From NCBI GenBank assembly GCA_963789215.1, contig CAWBJY010000002.1, forward strand, positions 744,001 to 808,000: a DNA stretch of 64,000 nucleotides, in the 5' to 3' direction. The translations under genes were made by a program, and so were the position numbers. Positions 8,891-17,826 of this stretch are shown here, piece by piece. Below the pieces are notes generated by a model. That model searched no databases. It was given only the letters and a program-made list of their open reading frames with translations, and was not told the DNA's origin. The DNA comes from Phormidesmis sp963789215. GTDB lineage: Bacteria > Cyanobacteriota > Cyanobacteriia > Phormidesmidales > Phormidesmidaceae. How positions within the stretch are numbered: the stretch's first letter is position 1; each line of letters begins with the position of its first letter.

Positions 8891-8932
8891 AGGAATAATG
8901 GTTAAAGGGTCTGAAAGTTTGAAGATTAAGGT

Positions 8933-9214
8933 TCAAAAATGGGGTGATTCGGCAACAATGCACCATTCGTGCAGCTCATATTCTACGCAGTGGTTGGCGA
9001 TGAGCGGATCTGCCGCGATGATGGATTTTGCGGCTGCCATAGAATCAGCCTGAAAGATGAGCATACCGCCGCCGCGTTCTTGCCAGTATCCGCTGCGAGC
9101 GCGATGCCCGTTTTCGATCAAGCTGTTAACGTAGTCAACATGAGCGGCTACAAACTGATCGAATCTGGGCTTGTTTACAATCCCTCTTTCAATTTTGACG
9201 AACCACTTAGTCAT
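8933..9214 (-). CDS. YciI-like protein
   Basis: 93 residues with the dimeric ferredoxin-like YciI fold pattern: TKWFVKIERGIV, an H-x-D style pair in AAHVDYVNSLIENGHRARSG, and DSMAAAKSIIAADPLI...VEYELHEW. Family members are small enzymes or binding proteins of mostly unknown substrate; the conserved His/Asp pair suggests possible catalytic function. It lies just upstream of smpB on the same strand. Function beyond the fold cannot be stated. Confidence 0.75.
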   Translation of the reverse strand: MTKWFVKIERGIVNKPRFDQFVAAHVDYVNSLIENGHRARSGYWQERGGGMLIFQADSMAAAKSIIAADPLIANHCVEYELHEWCIVAESPHF

Positions 9215-9375
9215 GTTGCGCTTGGTTTTGTACCGTACCTGTACGTTTTTCCTGTACGTTCATAGCTTTGTTAGTCTAGCTATTAAATAATTATTTCTAA
9301 CAGCTTTCTTTTTGGACAGCTTCTACTGAGCAGTTTTATCTTTTTAGACCTGTAAGACTCCTACCAGATTATTCT

Positions 9376-9975
9376 ATGGACAATCCAAAATCTGTGGAAC
9401 TTAACGAAAAATCTGCAAGACGGCGGTTCTTTGTAGCGCTGCTACCGCCGTCTGATGTTCAGCTGAGGGTCAATGGGGTGAAGGAGATGATGCGCGATCG
9501 CTTCAATTCAAAAGCCGCCTTCCGTTCACCGCCTCATATTACGCTACACGCCCCTTTCGAATGGCCCATATCAGCCGTAGACCGCTTACAAGATTCACTC
9601 AGTAAGTTTGCTTATGCCCAGCCACCTATCTCTATCTCGCTTGACGGATTCAACGCATTTTCGCCTCACGTTATCTATATTGATGTCGTCAAAAGCGCTG
9701 GTCTGATGACGCTTCAACCTAAGTTGCTAACCCACCTTGAAGCGGATATTGCTCTAGTGAGTCAGCAAGAACGCAAGCGGGCTTACGTGCCCCATCTCAC
9801 CGTTGCCTTTCGCGATCTTAAGCCAAACATGTTTCGTAAAGCTTGGGCCGAGTTTCAGCACCAAGAGTTCCACGCCGACTTTACCGCTAGCTGTCTAAGC
9901 CTGTTGGTTCATCATGGCAACCTTTGGACCGTTAAAGAAAACTACGAACTCACCGGTGCTAAAGCTTCTATCTAG
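9376..9975 (+). CDS. 2'-5' RNA ligase / cyclic phosphodiesterase family (LigT/2H superfamily)
   Basis: 199 residues. Two HxT motifs, HITLHAPF in the first half and HLTVAFRD in the second, define the 2H phosphoesterase superfamily and lie about 100 residues apart, as expected for the two-lobed fold. Members open 2',3'-cyclic phosphates or act on other nucleotide phosphodiesters; the exact substrate here is unknown. The opening RRFFVALLPPSDVQLRVN is also typical. The gene stands alone on the plus strand, divergent from YciI. A perfect 16-bp tandem duplication begins right after its stop codon. Confidence 0.8.
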   Translation: MDNPKSVELNEKSARRRFFVALLPPSDVQLRVNGVKEMMRDRFNSKAAFRSPPHITLHAPFEWPISAVDRLQDSLSKFAYAQPPISISLDGFNAFSPHVIYIDVVKSAGLMTLQPKLLTHLEADIALVSQQERKRAYVPHLTVAFRDLKPNMFRKAWAEFQHQEFHADFTASCLSLLVHHGNLWTVKENYELTGAKASI

Positions 9976-10007
9976 ACGCTTTTTGTGAAACACGCTTTTT
10001 GTGAAAC
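9976..10007. repeat. Perfect tandem duplication, 2 x 16 bp
   Basis: ACGCTTTTTGTGAAAC occurs twice head to tail, immediately downstream of the LigT-family stop codon. Confidence 0.9.
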
Positions 10008-10127
10008 ATTAGTTTTGAGCAATCTCGCACTATCGGTAGAGACAAGACACACCTGGCGAAAGAAGAGACCCTTTCCGTATAAATCTTAAACTAGGAGGTG
10101 GATTAGATAAAAGTTTAGGAGTTACCT

Positions 10128-10418
10128 ATGGCTGAGAAGCAAAACGAAGATATTAAATTGGATGCAGAACCTGGTAAAGGTGCTGCGGGCAATCAGCAAG
10201 CTGTACAGGTCGCTCAAGCCGTTGGCAAGGCTGTTCAGCCACCAGGCACAAAAGAGATGCAGGGCGGAAATCCTGAGCAGGCCGCTAGCGATATAGATAC
10301 GGCTGAGGCGAGCGAGTCTGATACTGATATGAGTACTACCGATGGCTATGTCGTAGATGATTCTGGCCGCTTGAACAATTTTGCTGTCGAGCCTGAGATG
10401 TACGTCGAAGAAAAGTAG
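10128..10418 (+). CDS. Small acidic protein ending in a GRLNNFAVEPEMY motif
   Basis: 96 residues, very acidic and probably disordered for the first 70 (rich in Gln, Ala, Glu, Asp). It ends DGYVVDDSGRLNNFAVEPEM plus YVEEK. The segment G-RLNNFA-EPEMY resembles, from memory, the N-terminal segment of cyanobacterial Ssl1498/Psb34-type proteins associated with photosystem II assembly, but here no transmembrane helix follows. GGAGGT in the leader at 10094-10099 and GGAG at 10118 precede the ATG. The gene looks monocistronic with a terminator after it. Function unknown; a thylakoid link is only an inference from the motif. Confidence 0.7.
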   Translation: MAEKQNEDIKLDAEPGKGAAGNQQAVQVAQAVGKAVQPPGTKEMQGGNPEQAASDIDTAEASESDTDMSTTDGYVVDDSGRLNNFAVEPEMYVEEK

Positions 10419-10454
10419 TTTTTTGACTGCGTAATTTTTTAGAGTATCAGGAAG

Positions 10455-10491
10455 CCTTAGGGAGAACTTAGTCTGTTCTTGCTAGGGTTTT
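10455..10491 (+). terminator. Terminator after the small acidic protein
   Basis: CCTTAGGGAGAAC pairs imperfectly with GTTCTTGCTAGGG around a 7-base loop and is followed by TTTTCG. It lies between convergent genes (tenA ends at 10500). Confidence 0.6.
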
Positions 10492-10499
10492 CGTTTGGC

Positions 10500-11126
10500 T
10501 TATTGCTGTGAAGTGATCGCCGCTTGAAAGAAGTCTCGCTCGCAGGTCATGGCATAGCGGTAGGTGGAGCGAACTAACGGTGTGTCGGCGGAATGCTCGT
10601 CTACTAGGGTTTCTAGCTGCTGTGCAAGTGGCTCAAATTCGTCACTGCTGTAGGTTTCAATCCAGTTTTTGTAGATATGAGAAGGAATGCCATCGGCGGC
10701 AAGCTGCTGACCTAGATAGGCGTAAAGCCTCATGCAAGGAGACATGGCAACAGCCGTAATGCCAACAGGCTGACTCCAGGCTACGGAGAGTAGGAAATCT
10801 GTATACTGGCGAGTGGCGGGTTGCGGGGCGATCGCATCAATATCCACGCCCCAAGATTCAGCATATTTTTGGTGTAGCGTTAGCTCTGCCAAAACGCCGT
10901 CCGCTAAACCGTGAAAAACCTGAAAGCTTTTCCAGTCCGGTGCTTTAGCTGCTGCAATGCTATAGGCTCTGGCAAAAGCTTCCAGGAAGAAAGCATCTTG
11001 CGCTACGTAGTAGGCAAATATGCTTTTGGGTAAAGAGCCATCGCCGATGCGCTGCACAAAGGGATGCTGAAGGCATTCGACGGCTAGATCTTGATTAGTT
11101 TGCCAGAGCGTTTTAGAGAGAGACAT
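10500..11126 (-). CDS. tenA: TenA-family aminopyrimidine aminohydrolase / thiaminase II
   Basis: 208 residues, all-helical TenA family. HPFVQRIGDGSLPKSIFAYY and QDAFFLEAFARAYSIA are the conserved substrate-pocket blocks, and AMSPCMRLYAYLGQQL contains the catalytic cysteine; YKNWIETYSSDEF near the C-terminus holds the conserved Tyr/Glu. TenA proteins salvage thiamin breakdown products by hydrolysing aminomethyl-pyrimidines. No thiamin riboswitch or thi gene is visible beside it. The length is slightly below the usual ~220. Confident family call; the exact activity was not tested. Confidence 0.88.
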   Translation of the reverse strand: MSLSKTLWQTNQDLAVECLQHPFVQRIGDGSLPKSIFAYYVAQDAFFLEAFARAYSIAAAKAPDWKSFQVFHGLADGVLAELTLHQKYAESWGVDIDAIAPQPATRQYTDFLLSVAWSQPVGITAVAMSPCMRLYAYLGQQLAADGIPSHIYKNWIETYSSDEFEPLAQQLETLVDEHSADTPLVRSTYRYAMTCERDFFQAAITSQQ

Positions 11127-11219
11127 AAAAAGATTGAGATGCTGTATCTACTAAAGCTTTACCTAGCGCAAACTCTAGTAGATACAGTGCAAGTAAGTAC
11201 GGGCTATATGACTATTAGC

Positions 11220-13448
11220 CTACACAATCGTTGTCCGTTCTATGCGGCGAATAGCGACTACAGAAGGCTTTGGCGGCGCATTTTCGACTTTACTTGGCCA
11301 GTTAGATCCGACGGGCACTTCACGCGTTTGTAAAAAGCTTTTGCCGTCCGTTGTCCGCATCTCAAAGCTGCGGGTTTCGGTTGCCATCGCCATGCGAGCG
11401 CCATTTTTCTCGCCTGGATGCTGTGCCGATAAAAATAGCGTAGCGCTATCTTCTACAAATACTGGGCCAGTTAGCTCGCACTCCATTGGGCCATAGGCAA
11501 ACATTTTGGCCTCTCCGGCATCTTCGCCGCTCAGCGAAATTTTCCAGAGAGAATTATTACCATACAGACCTAGCAGCCCTGCGCCGACGATGGGTTCTCC
11601 CGATTCATCCTTTCGCTGTGCGGGTAGGGTTTTATTGTGAGCGCTAGTCGACATATCGGTGACAACCCATAGATCACCTTGGCTGTCGAAAGCTAGGTTA
11701 TCTGGGTTGGCAAAACCCATGCCGCCGTCCGAGGGTTCGCCGCCGTTAGCAAACATATCCCAGGCAAAGGCTAGAGCCGCCGGGTCGTTGTCTGCTTCGC
11801 TAAGCTTCATGACCCAACCAGCCTCGTACTCTGCTTCCTGATTAGGGCCCACAAAAACGGCTTTGTCTGGGCCACCGTCGCTGCCGGATGCCCCCGAAGT
11901 GAAGGCAATGAAGAGCGTGCCGTCTTGAGAAACTTCTGTATCTTCTGGGCGAGCGGTTGCGGTGGCTCCGGCTGCGTTCGCGGCAAAATGGGCGTCTGTG
12001 AGGATGGCCCCTTGTTTTTCTAATGGCGTACCTTCGTACAGGTCGCCTAGCGTGGCAAATTTTTCTGCTAGCTGTTTTGCTGCCGCGTCGTCTGTAACTT
12101 CTTCAAAGCTGCCGTCTGGCCGTTTAGGTAGCATCACCATGCCGCCCATTACTTGGCTAGGCAGTATCGGGTTGAGGGCAGTATCGGGGCTAAGCGGTAT
12201 CCATTCTCCTGTTCCGTCGGCGTTGAATTTGGCGGCGTAGAGCATTCCATCTGAGAGTAGCTGAGAGTTCGCTTTGTCTTGAGGATTTTGGACTTTTTGG
12301 GTGCTAATGAATTTGTAGACATGGCCGCCTCGGCGATCGCACCCCGAATAAAAAGCCAACTGCTTCCCTGCTTCCACGCGCACCCCAACTGCCTCATGCC
12401 GGTAGCGGCCCATCCAGGTATGCTTCGTTCCGCTGTCCTTTGGATTGCTCGGATCGATCTCCACAATCCAGCCGTACTTATTACCGGCTAGGCCAAATAC
12501 ATTGCCCTGGCCGTCTAATCCTGCCTCAAAAGATACCTCACCTGGATCGAGAGAAGAACCATCGCTCAATACCCCTTCAGGCACCTGATACTGAATATTT
12601 TCCTCTGCGCTAAGCGCTGTTCCCCAAGGCGTAGTTCCGCCTGCGCAGTTGCCAAAGGTGCCAATAATTTTGTCGCCGAGGCCGTCGGTGTAACCCTTCA
12701 CCTCAGTTTTGTTGAAGATTGCAGTCGCGGGGCCAGTCGATTTCAAATATCTGCCGTCTTCTAGGCCAGCTATGCCTGAAATCCTGCGATCGCTCGATCC
12801 TGCAGTGCGCACCCACTTCCCATCAGCCTCGCGGCGCACCGAAATTACCCCTAATCCCTGGTCAACGAGCGCTGCTCTTGAAATCTGCTTAATTTGAGCC
12901 TTCAATGGATTGTCTTCTGACAGCTCGAAGGCGTTTACTGGTTTATTTTCTTTTGCCTCTAGGGCTTTAGCGACTTCTTGAAATGGCAGCGACTCTCCGA
13001 TTACGTCCTGATAGCTTTGGCTCCAAGTGTCGCTGCTAATGTATTCAAAGTTAATGGTGAGATAGCCTTCGTCTGGCCCAGTTGGGACAAAGGAAAGATA
13101 GTCGTTGTTGTAGCCAAATCGAGAGTCACCCACAGAATCTCCCCAGGATGCAATCACATCGTAGGTAAAGCCTTCGGGAAGAACAATGTCATCTTGTAGC
13201 GCATATTGTCCGTACTCTAGCGGCTGTTGATCGGTGCTAATGGCAATCGCTTCGTAAGGCACCGGCCCTTTGAGCGGTTTAAAAGGCGTGGGCCGCGCAG
13301 CTAATTTTTCACCCATGCCACTGGCCGCTTCTAACTTAGATTTTCTGGCTCCAAAGGCCCTTGCGGGCTGGCTTCCTAGAGAACCTAGCGCTGAGGTGCT
13401 AGCGGCAGCGCCCAAAAAGAGTAAAAAATGGCGACGTTTCAAACTCAT
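11220..13448 (-). CDS. phoX: PhoX-family (DUF839) Tat-exported alkaline phosphatase
   Basis: About 742 residues from the ATG at 13448, chosen because AGGAGA stands 10 bases upstream and because it begins with a Tat signal: MSLKRRHFLLFLGAAAST with RR and a hydrophobic core. The motif GNCAGGTTPWGTALSAEEN and SGCDRRGGHVYKF are characteristic of the PhoX family, calcium/iron phosphomonoesterases that release phosphate from organic esters outside the cytoplasm under phosphate limitation. A candidate Pho box is present upstream at 13504-13522. The longer reading frame to 13487 adds 13 residues before the Tat signal and is unlikely. Some DUF839 proteins are not phosphatases, so the activity is inferred. 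Confidence 0.85.
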   Translation of the reverse strand: MSLKRRHFLLFLGAAASTSALGSLGSQPARAFGARKSKLEAASGMGEKLAARPTPFKPLKGPVPYEAIAISTDQQPLEYGQYALQDDIVLPEGFTYDVIASWGDSVGDSRFGYNNDYLSFVPTGPDEGYLTINFEYISSDTWSQSYQDVIGESLPFQEVAKALEAKENKPVNAFELSEDNPLKAQIKQISRAALVDQGLGVISVRREADGKWVRTAGSSDRRISGIAGLEDGRYLKSTGPATAIFNKTEVKGYTDGLGDKIIGTFGNCAGGTTPWGTALSAEENIQYQVPEGVLSDGSSLDPGEVSFEAGLDGQGNVFGLAGNKYGWIVEIDPSNPKDSGTKHTWMGRYRHEAVGVRVEAGKQLAFYSGCDRRGGHVYKFISTQKVQNPQDKANSQLLSDGMLYAAKFNADGTGEWIPLSPDTALNPILPSQVMGGMVMLPKRPDGSFEEVTDDAAAKQLAEKFATLGDLYEGTPLEKQGAILTDAHFAANAAGATATARPEDTEVSQDGTLFIAFTSGASGSDGGPDKAVFVGPNQEAEYEAGWVMKLSEADNDPAALAFAWDMFANGGEPSDGGMGFANPDNLAFDSQGDLWVVTDMSTSAHNKTLPAQRKDESGEPIVGAGLLGLYGNNSLWKISLSGEDAGEAKMFAYGPMECELTGPVFVEDSATLFLSAQHPGEKNGARMAMATETRSFEMRTTDGKSFLQTREVPVGSNWPSKVENAPPKPSVVAIRRIERTTIV

Positions 13449-13503
13449 ACGGTAAATATCTCCTGGTAGTACATAGCGCTCAGGCAAGAAATATACCGGT
13501 ATC

Positions 13504-13522
13504 AGGTTAAGGACAGATAAAC
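13504..13522 (-). promoter_or_regulatory. Candidate Pho box upstream of phoX
   Basis: On the minus strand GTTTATCT, three bases, then CTTAACCT. The second half matches the cyanobacterial SphR/PhoB half-site PyTTAAPyPyT exactly, the first matches 6 of 8, and the 3-base spacing is the known one. It is about 56 bases before the phoX start codon. Confidence 0.5.
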
Positions 13523-13551
13523 GAATCGTCCTAGGTTTTGCCGTGTTGTGG

Positions 13552-14673
13552 CTAGGCCGCGATCGCTATCCTCGCTGTCTCGCAATCTTTTTCTATCTGT
13601 GCTTTGAGCTGCGTTAGCGAGTCGAACTTTTGTTCGGGGCGGATAAATGTCTCCAAGCTAACTGTCAGCGTTTGGCCGTACAGATCGCCAGACCAGTCGA
13701 GTAGATGAACTTCTACGCTGAGCGATTGTCCGCCTACGGTAGGCCGATTGCCAATGTTCATAACGCCTCGTTGAGAGACTAGGTTCGCGCCGTATACGCG
13801 TACCCCGTAGACTCCTGTCCGGGGCAAGTACTTATCCGCAGGCACCTGTAAGTTGGCTGTTGCAAAGCCGATTGTACGGCCAATTTGCTGGCCTCGAACA
13901 ACTCTGCCAGTTAGAATATAGGGCCGACCTAGGAGCCGAGTTGCCTCAGCTAGTTCGCCGGTTTGTAGGGCCTGGCGAATGCGCGAGCTGCTGATGCGAT
14001 CGCCCTCTTCTTGTCTTAGCGCTACGCGAGTAACGGGCACCTGGTACTGAGCGGCAATCTGCTCTAACCTTTCTGCGGTACCTGTTCGACCTTTGCCAAA
14101 TCGAAAATCGTTGCCTACGCTAATATGCTGGGCTTGTAGGCTATCGATTAAAATTTGCTTCACAAAATCTTCTGGGCTAAGCTCGGCGATCGCCTGATTG
14201 AACGGCAGCATCACTAGCTGGTGGATACCCAGATGGGCTAGCTGCCAAGTCTTTTCTTGAGTTGGCGTTAGCAGCGATCTAGCTACCCCAGAAAAATATT
14301 CTTGAGGGTGAGGCAAAAAGGTAACGACCGTTGCGTAGCGTTGTCTTTCTAAATCGCTTTGAGTGGCTATCACCTTCGAACTAGGAGAGGCTAGGTCGCT
14401 AATGAGCTGGCTGTACCCAGATGCGATCGCACTATCCTGTAGAGCTGCGATCGACTGCGCGCTTAGTATCTTGGTAGAGGCCGCAGCCTGAGCGTTCGCC
14501 TCGTCCAAATCTGAGCCGTCCAGACCTGAACTGTCTAAGACTGAACCTGTTAAATCAGGCTTCTCTAAAATCTGGGCCATCACCCGCTGATGGCCTAGGT
14601 GCACGCCGTCGAAGTTGCCGAGCGCTATATTTGTAGGCGTTTTTGCCGCCTCAGTAGAAGAAGTAATCCACAC
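13552..14673 (-). CDS. ribF: Bifunctional riboflavin kinase / FAD synthetase
   Basis: 373 residues. The N-terminal FAD synthetase domain begins NIALGNFDGVHLGHQRVM, contains the HxGH-type nucleotidyl-transfer motif, and continues with TFLPHPQEYF, VGNDFRFGKGRTG and SSSRIRQAL. The C-terminal riboflavin kinase domain begins at about residue 248 with GRPYILTGRVVRG and includes GFATANLQ and GVYGVRV. The enzyme makes FMN and FAD. Between residues ~35 and 95 there is a low-complexity insertion (LDSSGLDGSDLDEANAQ and following) that lengthens the protein by about 50 residues compared with typical RibF; it contains repeat-like Leu-Asp/Ser segments and is probably a surface loop. Confidence 0.93.
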   Translation of the reverse strand: MWITSSTEAAKTPTNIALGNFDGVHLGHQRVMAQILEKPDLTGSVLDSSGLDGSDLDEANAQAAASTKILSAQSIAALQDSAIASGYSQLISDLASPSSKVIATQSDLERQRYATVVTFLPHPQEYFSGVARSLLTPTQEKTWQLAHLGIHQLVMLPFNQAIAELSPEDFVKQILIDSLQAQHISVGNDFRFGKGRTGTAERLEQIAAQYQVPVTRVALRQEEGDRISSSRIRQALQTGELAEATRLLGRPYILTGRVVRGQQIGRTIGFATANLQVPADKYLPRTGVYGVRVYGANLVSQRGVMNIGNRPTVGGQSLSVEVHLLDWSGDLYGQTLTVSLETFIRPEQKFDSLTQLKAQIEKDCETARIAIAA

Positions 14674-14741
14674 GCTTTACATTCTGACATAAAGCGAACG
14701 CTCTATCACAGAAGGTCTGTATATATGCCGATCTCAAAACG

Positions 14742-15620
14742 CTAGACGATTGCAACTACATGCGATTCTTGCTTGATGAGATCTAGAACCATGCCCTCTT
14801 TAGCCACGATACTGTTCGGTAAAGCAATCGAGGTTTGGCGAACGATGTCGTCCATAAAATCATCGGTATGCGTCGGATCGTGATGGAAGATAACGAGCTG
14901 CTTGACGTTGGCCGCTTTAGCTAGCTTTACGGCTTCTTGCCAGGTGGAATGTCCCCAGCCAGCTCTGCTAGATTTTTCATCGTAATATTCGGCGTCTGTG
15001 TAGGTGCAGTCGTAGATCATGACGTCTGCGTTGTCGGCTAGCTTGAGTACGTTGTCGTCTAAGCGTCCGGGGAAGTGCTCAGTATCGCTAATATAAGCAG
15101 CGGAATGACCTCTGTAGCTGATACGGTAACCGACCGCTTCGCCGGGATGGTTGAGCATGGCGTTAGAAATTTCAGCCTCGCCAATTTTGACGACTTCGCC
15201 CACTTCAATATCGCAAAACTCTAGCTCGGCTCCCATTATTTGCAGCGGCACCGGAAAGTTTGGATGCAGCATTTGGTCGTTTAGGCGCTGCTCGATGGTG
15301 GAGCCGTTGGGTGCGATCGCGCCATGAATCTTGAACTTATTCCCCGGTACGAAAGCTGGCACAAAGAATGGAAAGCCCTGAATATGATCCCAGTGCGAAT
15401 GCGTGAAGAACATATTGGCGTTTACGGGCATTTCGCCCAGCATTTTTTGGCCCAAATTACGCAGGCCCGTTCCCCCATCAAAAATCAGCTGTTCGCCACC
15501 GACATTGATCTCAATGCAAGCCGTATTGCCACCATAGCGAACGGTTTGCGGCCCAGGACAAGCGACGCTTCCTCGGACGCCCCAAAAGCATATCGAAAAT
15601 TGACCTTGATGATCTGACAT
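14742..15620 (-). CDS. MBL-fold metallo-hydrolase (PhnP/RNase Z-like)
   Basis: 292 residues. The metal site motif FFTHSHWDHIQGFPFF (HxHxDH) is present, plus further ligands in LNHPGEAVGYRI, AYISDTEH and VIFHHDP. The start FWGVRGSVACPGPQTVRYGG is typical for the group of MBL proteins often annotated as cAMP/cyclic nucleotide phosphodiesterase-like or RNase Z-like. The substrate is unknown; the most cautious statement is a zinc-dependent hydrolase, cytoplasmic (no signal peptide). It is not in an evident operon: ribF lies 68 bases downstream on the same strand and surE 200 bases beyond the upstream end. Confidence 0.82.
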   Translation of the reverse strand: MSDHQGQFSICFWGVRGSVACPGPQTVRYGGNTACIEINVGGEQLIFDGGTGLRNLGQKMLGEMPVNANMFFTHSHWDHIQGFPFFVPAFVPGNKFKIHGAIAPNGSTIEQRLNDQMLHPNFPVPLQIMGAELEFCDIEVGEVVKIGEAEISNAMLNHPGEAVGYRISYRGHSAAYISDTEHFPGRLDDNVLKLADNADVMIYDCTYTDAEYYDEKSSRAGWGHSTWQEAVKLAKAANVKQLVIFHHDPTHTDDFMDDIVRQTSIALPNSIVAKEGMVLDLIKQESHVVAIV

Positions 15621-15819
15621 GAGCCTTACATGAAGTGATTTGGAGGAATTACTATCTATTTTTACAGCTATGTAGACCCTTTATCAGATAAAAGGTGTCT
15701 AGATGCCAGCTTTCAAAACTAGAATACCTGTCTGAATAATGCCCAAGCCTTGTTAGCCAGTCGCGGTATGTATCAATCTAGTTTGCTCTCAAAATTCGTG
15801 GTTTGTAGATCTACAGGGC

Positions 15820-16674
15820 TTAAAGGTCGAGAGCCAGTCGGCTTTGCACAAAACTTAGCGCCGTATAGGCCGTTAGGTTGTACTGCAACGGCGTCACCGT
15901 AATGTAGTTCTGCTTGATCGATGCTACGTCTGTCATAAACTCATCACTCACCGCTGATATCTCATCTACCAAAGCCTGTACTCGATCGGTACAAGCGGCC
16001 TCTCCAATCGGCACAGACAGCTCTGCGCTGCCTTCTTCCATCACCTCTCCGGCTAGCCAATAGTAGGTTCTTCCTCTAGGATCAGTCCGCTGCTCAAACT
16101 GGTCGAAATAGCGCCGCATTCCCTGACGTGCAATGACCGCGCCTTTGATATCCGCCGCGGCAACGGGCGGCACATTTACATTGAGCAAAATGGGGAGCGC
16201 TAACGGCTCCTTCTCCAACTTGGCAACGAGCTTTACGGCAAAGGCAGCAGCCGGCTCAAACTCCTTGCAAGCAAAGCTCGTTAGGCTAATAGCAATAGAA
16301 GGAATATCTTCTAGTACCCCTTCCATTGCCGCCGATACTGTGCCCGAATAAAGCACGTCTGTGCCCAAGTTTGCGCCGTGGTTGATGCCAGAGACAACGA
16401 AGTCAGGCTTTTCTTTAAGAATGGCATCTAGTGCCAGCTTTACGCAGTCGGAAGGGGTGCCTGAGCAAGACCAGGCCGCGATTGCTGGTTCGAAGATATT
16501 TTCTACCGGCTCGGCTCGCAAGGGTCTATGCAGCGTTAACCCATGTCCTGTCGCGGAGCGTTCTCTGTCGGGACAGACAACTGTAACCTGGTGTCCGGCC
16601 GCAGCAAGGGCATTGGCAAGCGTTCGGATGCCTAATGCGAAGATGCCGTCATCGTTACTTACCAATATGTTCAT
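15820..16674 (-). CDS. surE: 5'/3'-nucleotidase SurE
   Basis: 284 residues. The opening NILVSNDDGIFALGIRTLAN holds the Asp-Asp pair that coordinates the metal, PDRERSATGHGLTLH and SGTPSDCVKLAL are conserved, and VVSGINHGANLGTDVLYSGT carries the Asn ligand. SurE dephosphorylates nucleoside monophosphates and short polyphosphates and is linked with stationary-phase survival. Length is normal. It is divergent from pheS, with about 110 bases in between that must hold both promoters. Confidence 0.95.
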   Translation of the reverse strand: MNILVSNDDGIFALGIRTLANALAAAGHQVTVVCPDRERSATGHGLTLHRPLRAEPVENIFEPAIAAWSCSGTPSDCVKLALDAILKEKPDFVVSGINHGANLGTDVLYSGTVSAAMEGVLEDIPSIAISLTSFACKEFEPAAAFAVKLVAKLEKEPLALPILLNVNVPPVAAADIKGAVIARQGMRRYFDQFEQRTDPRGRTYYWLAGEVMEEGSAELSVPIGEAACTDRVQALVDEISAVSDEFMTDVASIKQNYITVTPLQYNLTAYTALSFVQSRLALDL

Positions 16675-16782
16675 AAGAATCGAATAGGTCCTTAATAGGG
16701 TTGTGAGACATCTCTAAGGTGGCACGGCGCATAGATCTCTCTGGCAGGTTACCATGTACTCTAATTTGCAATTGGAATAGCT

Positions 16783-17787
16783 GTGAGCGCCCATAACTCG
16801 AATGAAATAGAAGCCCAGTTGAGCGCCGTGCAACAGCGGGCCACTGAAGATATTAGTGCTGCTAACAGCCTAGATGAACTTGATAAAGTTCGCGTGAAGT
16901 ATCTAGGTAAAAAAGGAGAGCTTTCTAAGGTGCTAGGTGGCATGGGGAAACTGCCTGCTGAAGAGCGCCCTAAAGTCGGTGGGTTGGCAAACCAAGCCAA
17001 AACAAGTTTGCAAACCCAGCTAGACGAGAGAAAGGAGGGCCTGCAATTAGCGCAGATTAAAGCGCAGCTAGAGGCGGAAACTCTAGATGTAACGATGCCG
17101 GGAGTCTACCAAACTCAGGGTCGCATTCATCCTATCAACAGCATCATCGATCAAATTACCGACATTTTTGTGGGCCTAGGCTATACCGTGGCACAGAGCC
17201 AGGAGATTGAAAGCGATTACTACAACTTCGAAGCGCTAAATTTCCTACCCGATCATCCCGCTCGCGACATGCAAGACACGCTATATCTACCTGGCGGTCA
17301 GCTTATGCGGACACATACATCGAATACGCAGATTCGCTATATGGAAAACAATGAACCGCCGATGCAGGTACTCGCTTCGGGTCGCTGCTATCGGCGCGAT
17401 ACGGTGGATGCGACTCATGCTGCGGTCTTCCATCAGATTGAGTTTTTCGCGGTCGATAAAGACATCACGTTCACAGACTTGCGCGGCACCGTCCAGCTAT
17501 TTTTAGAAGCGCTGTTTGGGGATATTGAAGTGCGCTTTCGGCCCAGCTACTTTCCGTTTACCGAACCTTCCGCCGAAGTGGACGTGCGCTGGCAGGGGCA
17601 GTGGTTAGAGGTGATGGGCTGCGGCATGATTGACCCTAACGTACTGAAAGCGGTGGGCTGCGATCCTGAGATTTACTCGGGCTTTGCGGCGGGCTTGGGG
17701 GTAGAACGTCTGGCGATGGTGCAGAGCAAAATTGACGATATTCGCCGTTTGTATAGCAGTGACCTGAGATTTCTGCGGCAGTTTTAG
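16783..17787 (+). CDS. pheS: Phenylalanine--tRNA ligase alpha subunit
   Basis: 334 residues. After an N-terminal coiled coil (residues ~1-90), the class II catalytic core follows: HPINSIIDQITDIFVGLGYT, DTLYLPGGQLMRTHTSNTQI (motif 2 region), ASGRCYRRDTVDATHAAVFH, FRPSYFPFTEPSAEVDV and GFAAGLGVERLAMVQ (motif 3). The start is GTG at 16783; an upstream ATG at 16754 is followed by an in-frame stop, so it is excluded. The beta subunit gene pheT is not adjacent, as is usual in cyanobacteria. Confidence 0.95.
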   Translation: MSAHNSNEIEAQLSAVQQRATEDISAANSLDELDKVRVKYLGKKGELSKVLGGMGKLPAEERPKVGGLANQAKTSLQTQLDERKEGLQLAQIKAQLEAETLDVTMPGVYQTQGRIHPINSIIDQITDIFVGLGYTVAQSQEIESDYYNFEALNFLPDHPARDMQDTLYLPGGQLMRTHTSNTQIRYMENNEPPMQVLASGRCYRRDTVDATHAAVFHQIEFFAVDKDITFTDLRGTVQLFLEALFGDIEVRFRPSYFPFTEPSAEVDVRWQGQWLEVMGCGMIDPNVLKAVGCDPEIYSGFAAGLGVERLAMVQSKIDDIRRLYSSDLRFLRQF

Positions 17788-17826
17788 CAGGTGTCAGTGC
17801 AGTCGCTTTCGCGTCAAAGAATTGAA

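Noticed and set aside
11242..13455. Several plus-strand ORFs of 60-100 codons opposite phoX
   Set aside because: They are shadows of the phoX codon pattern on the other strand, with no start signals or domains.
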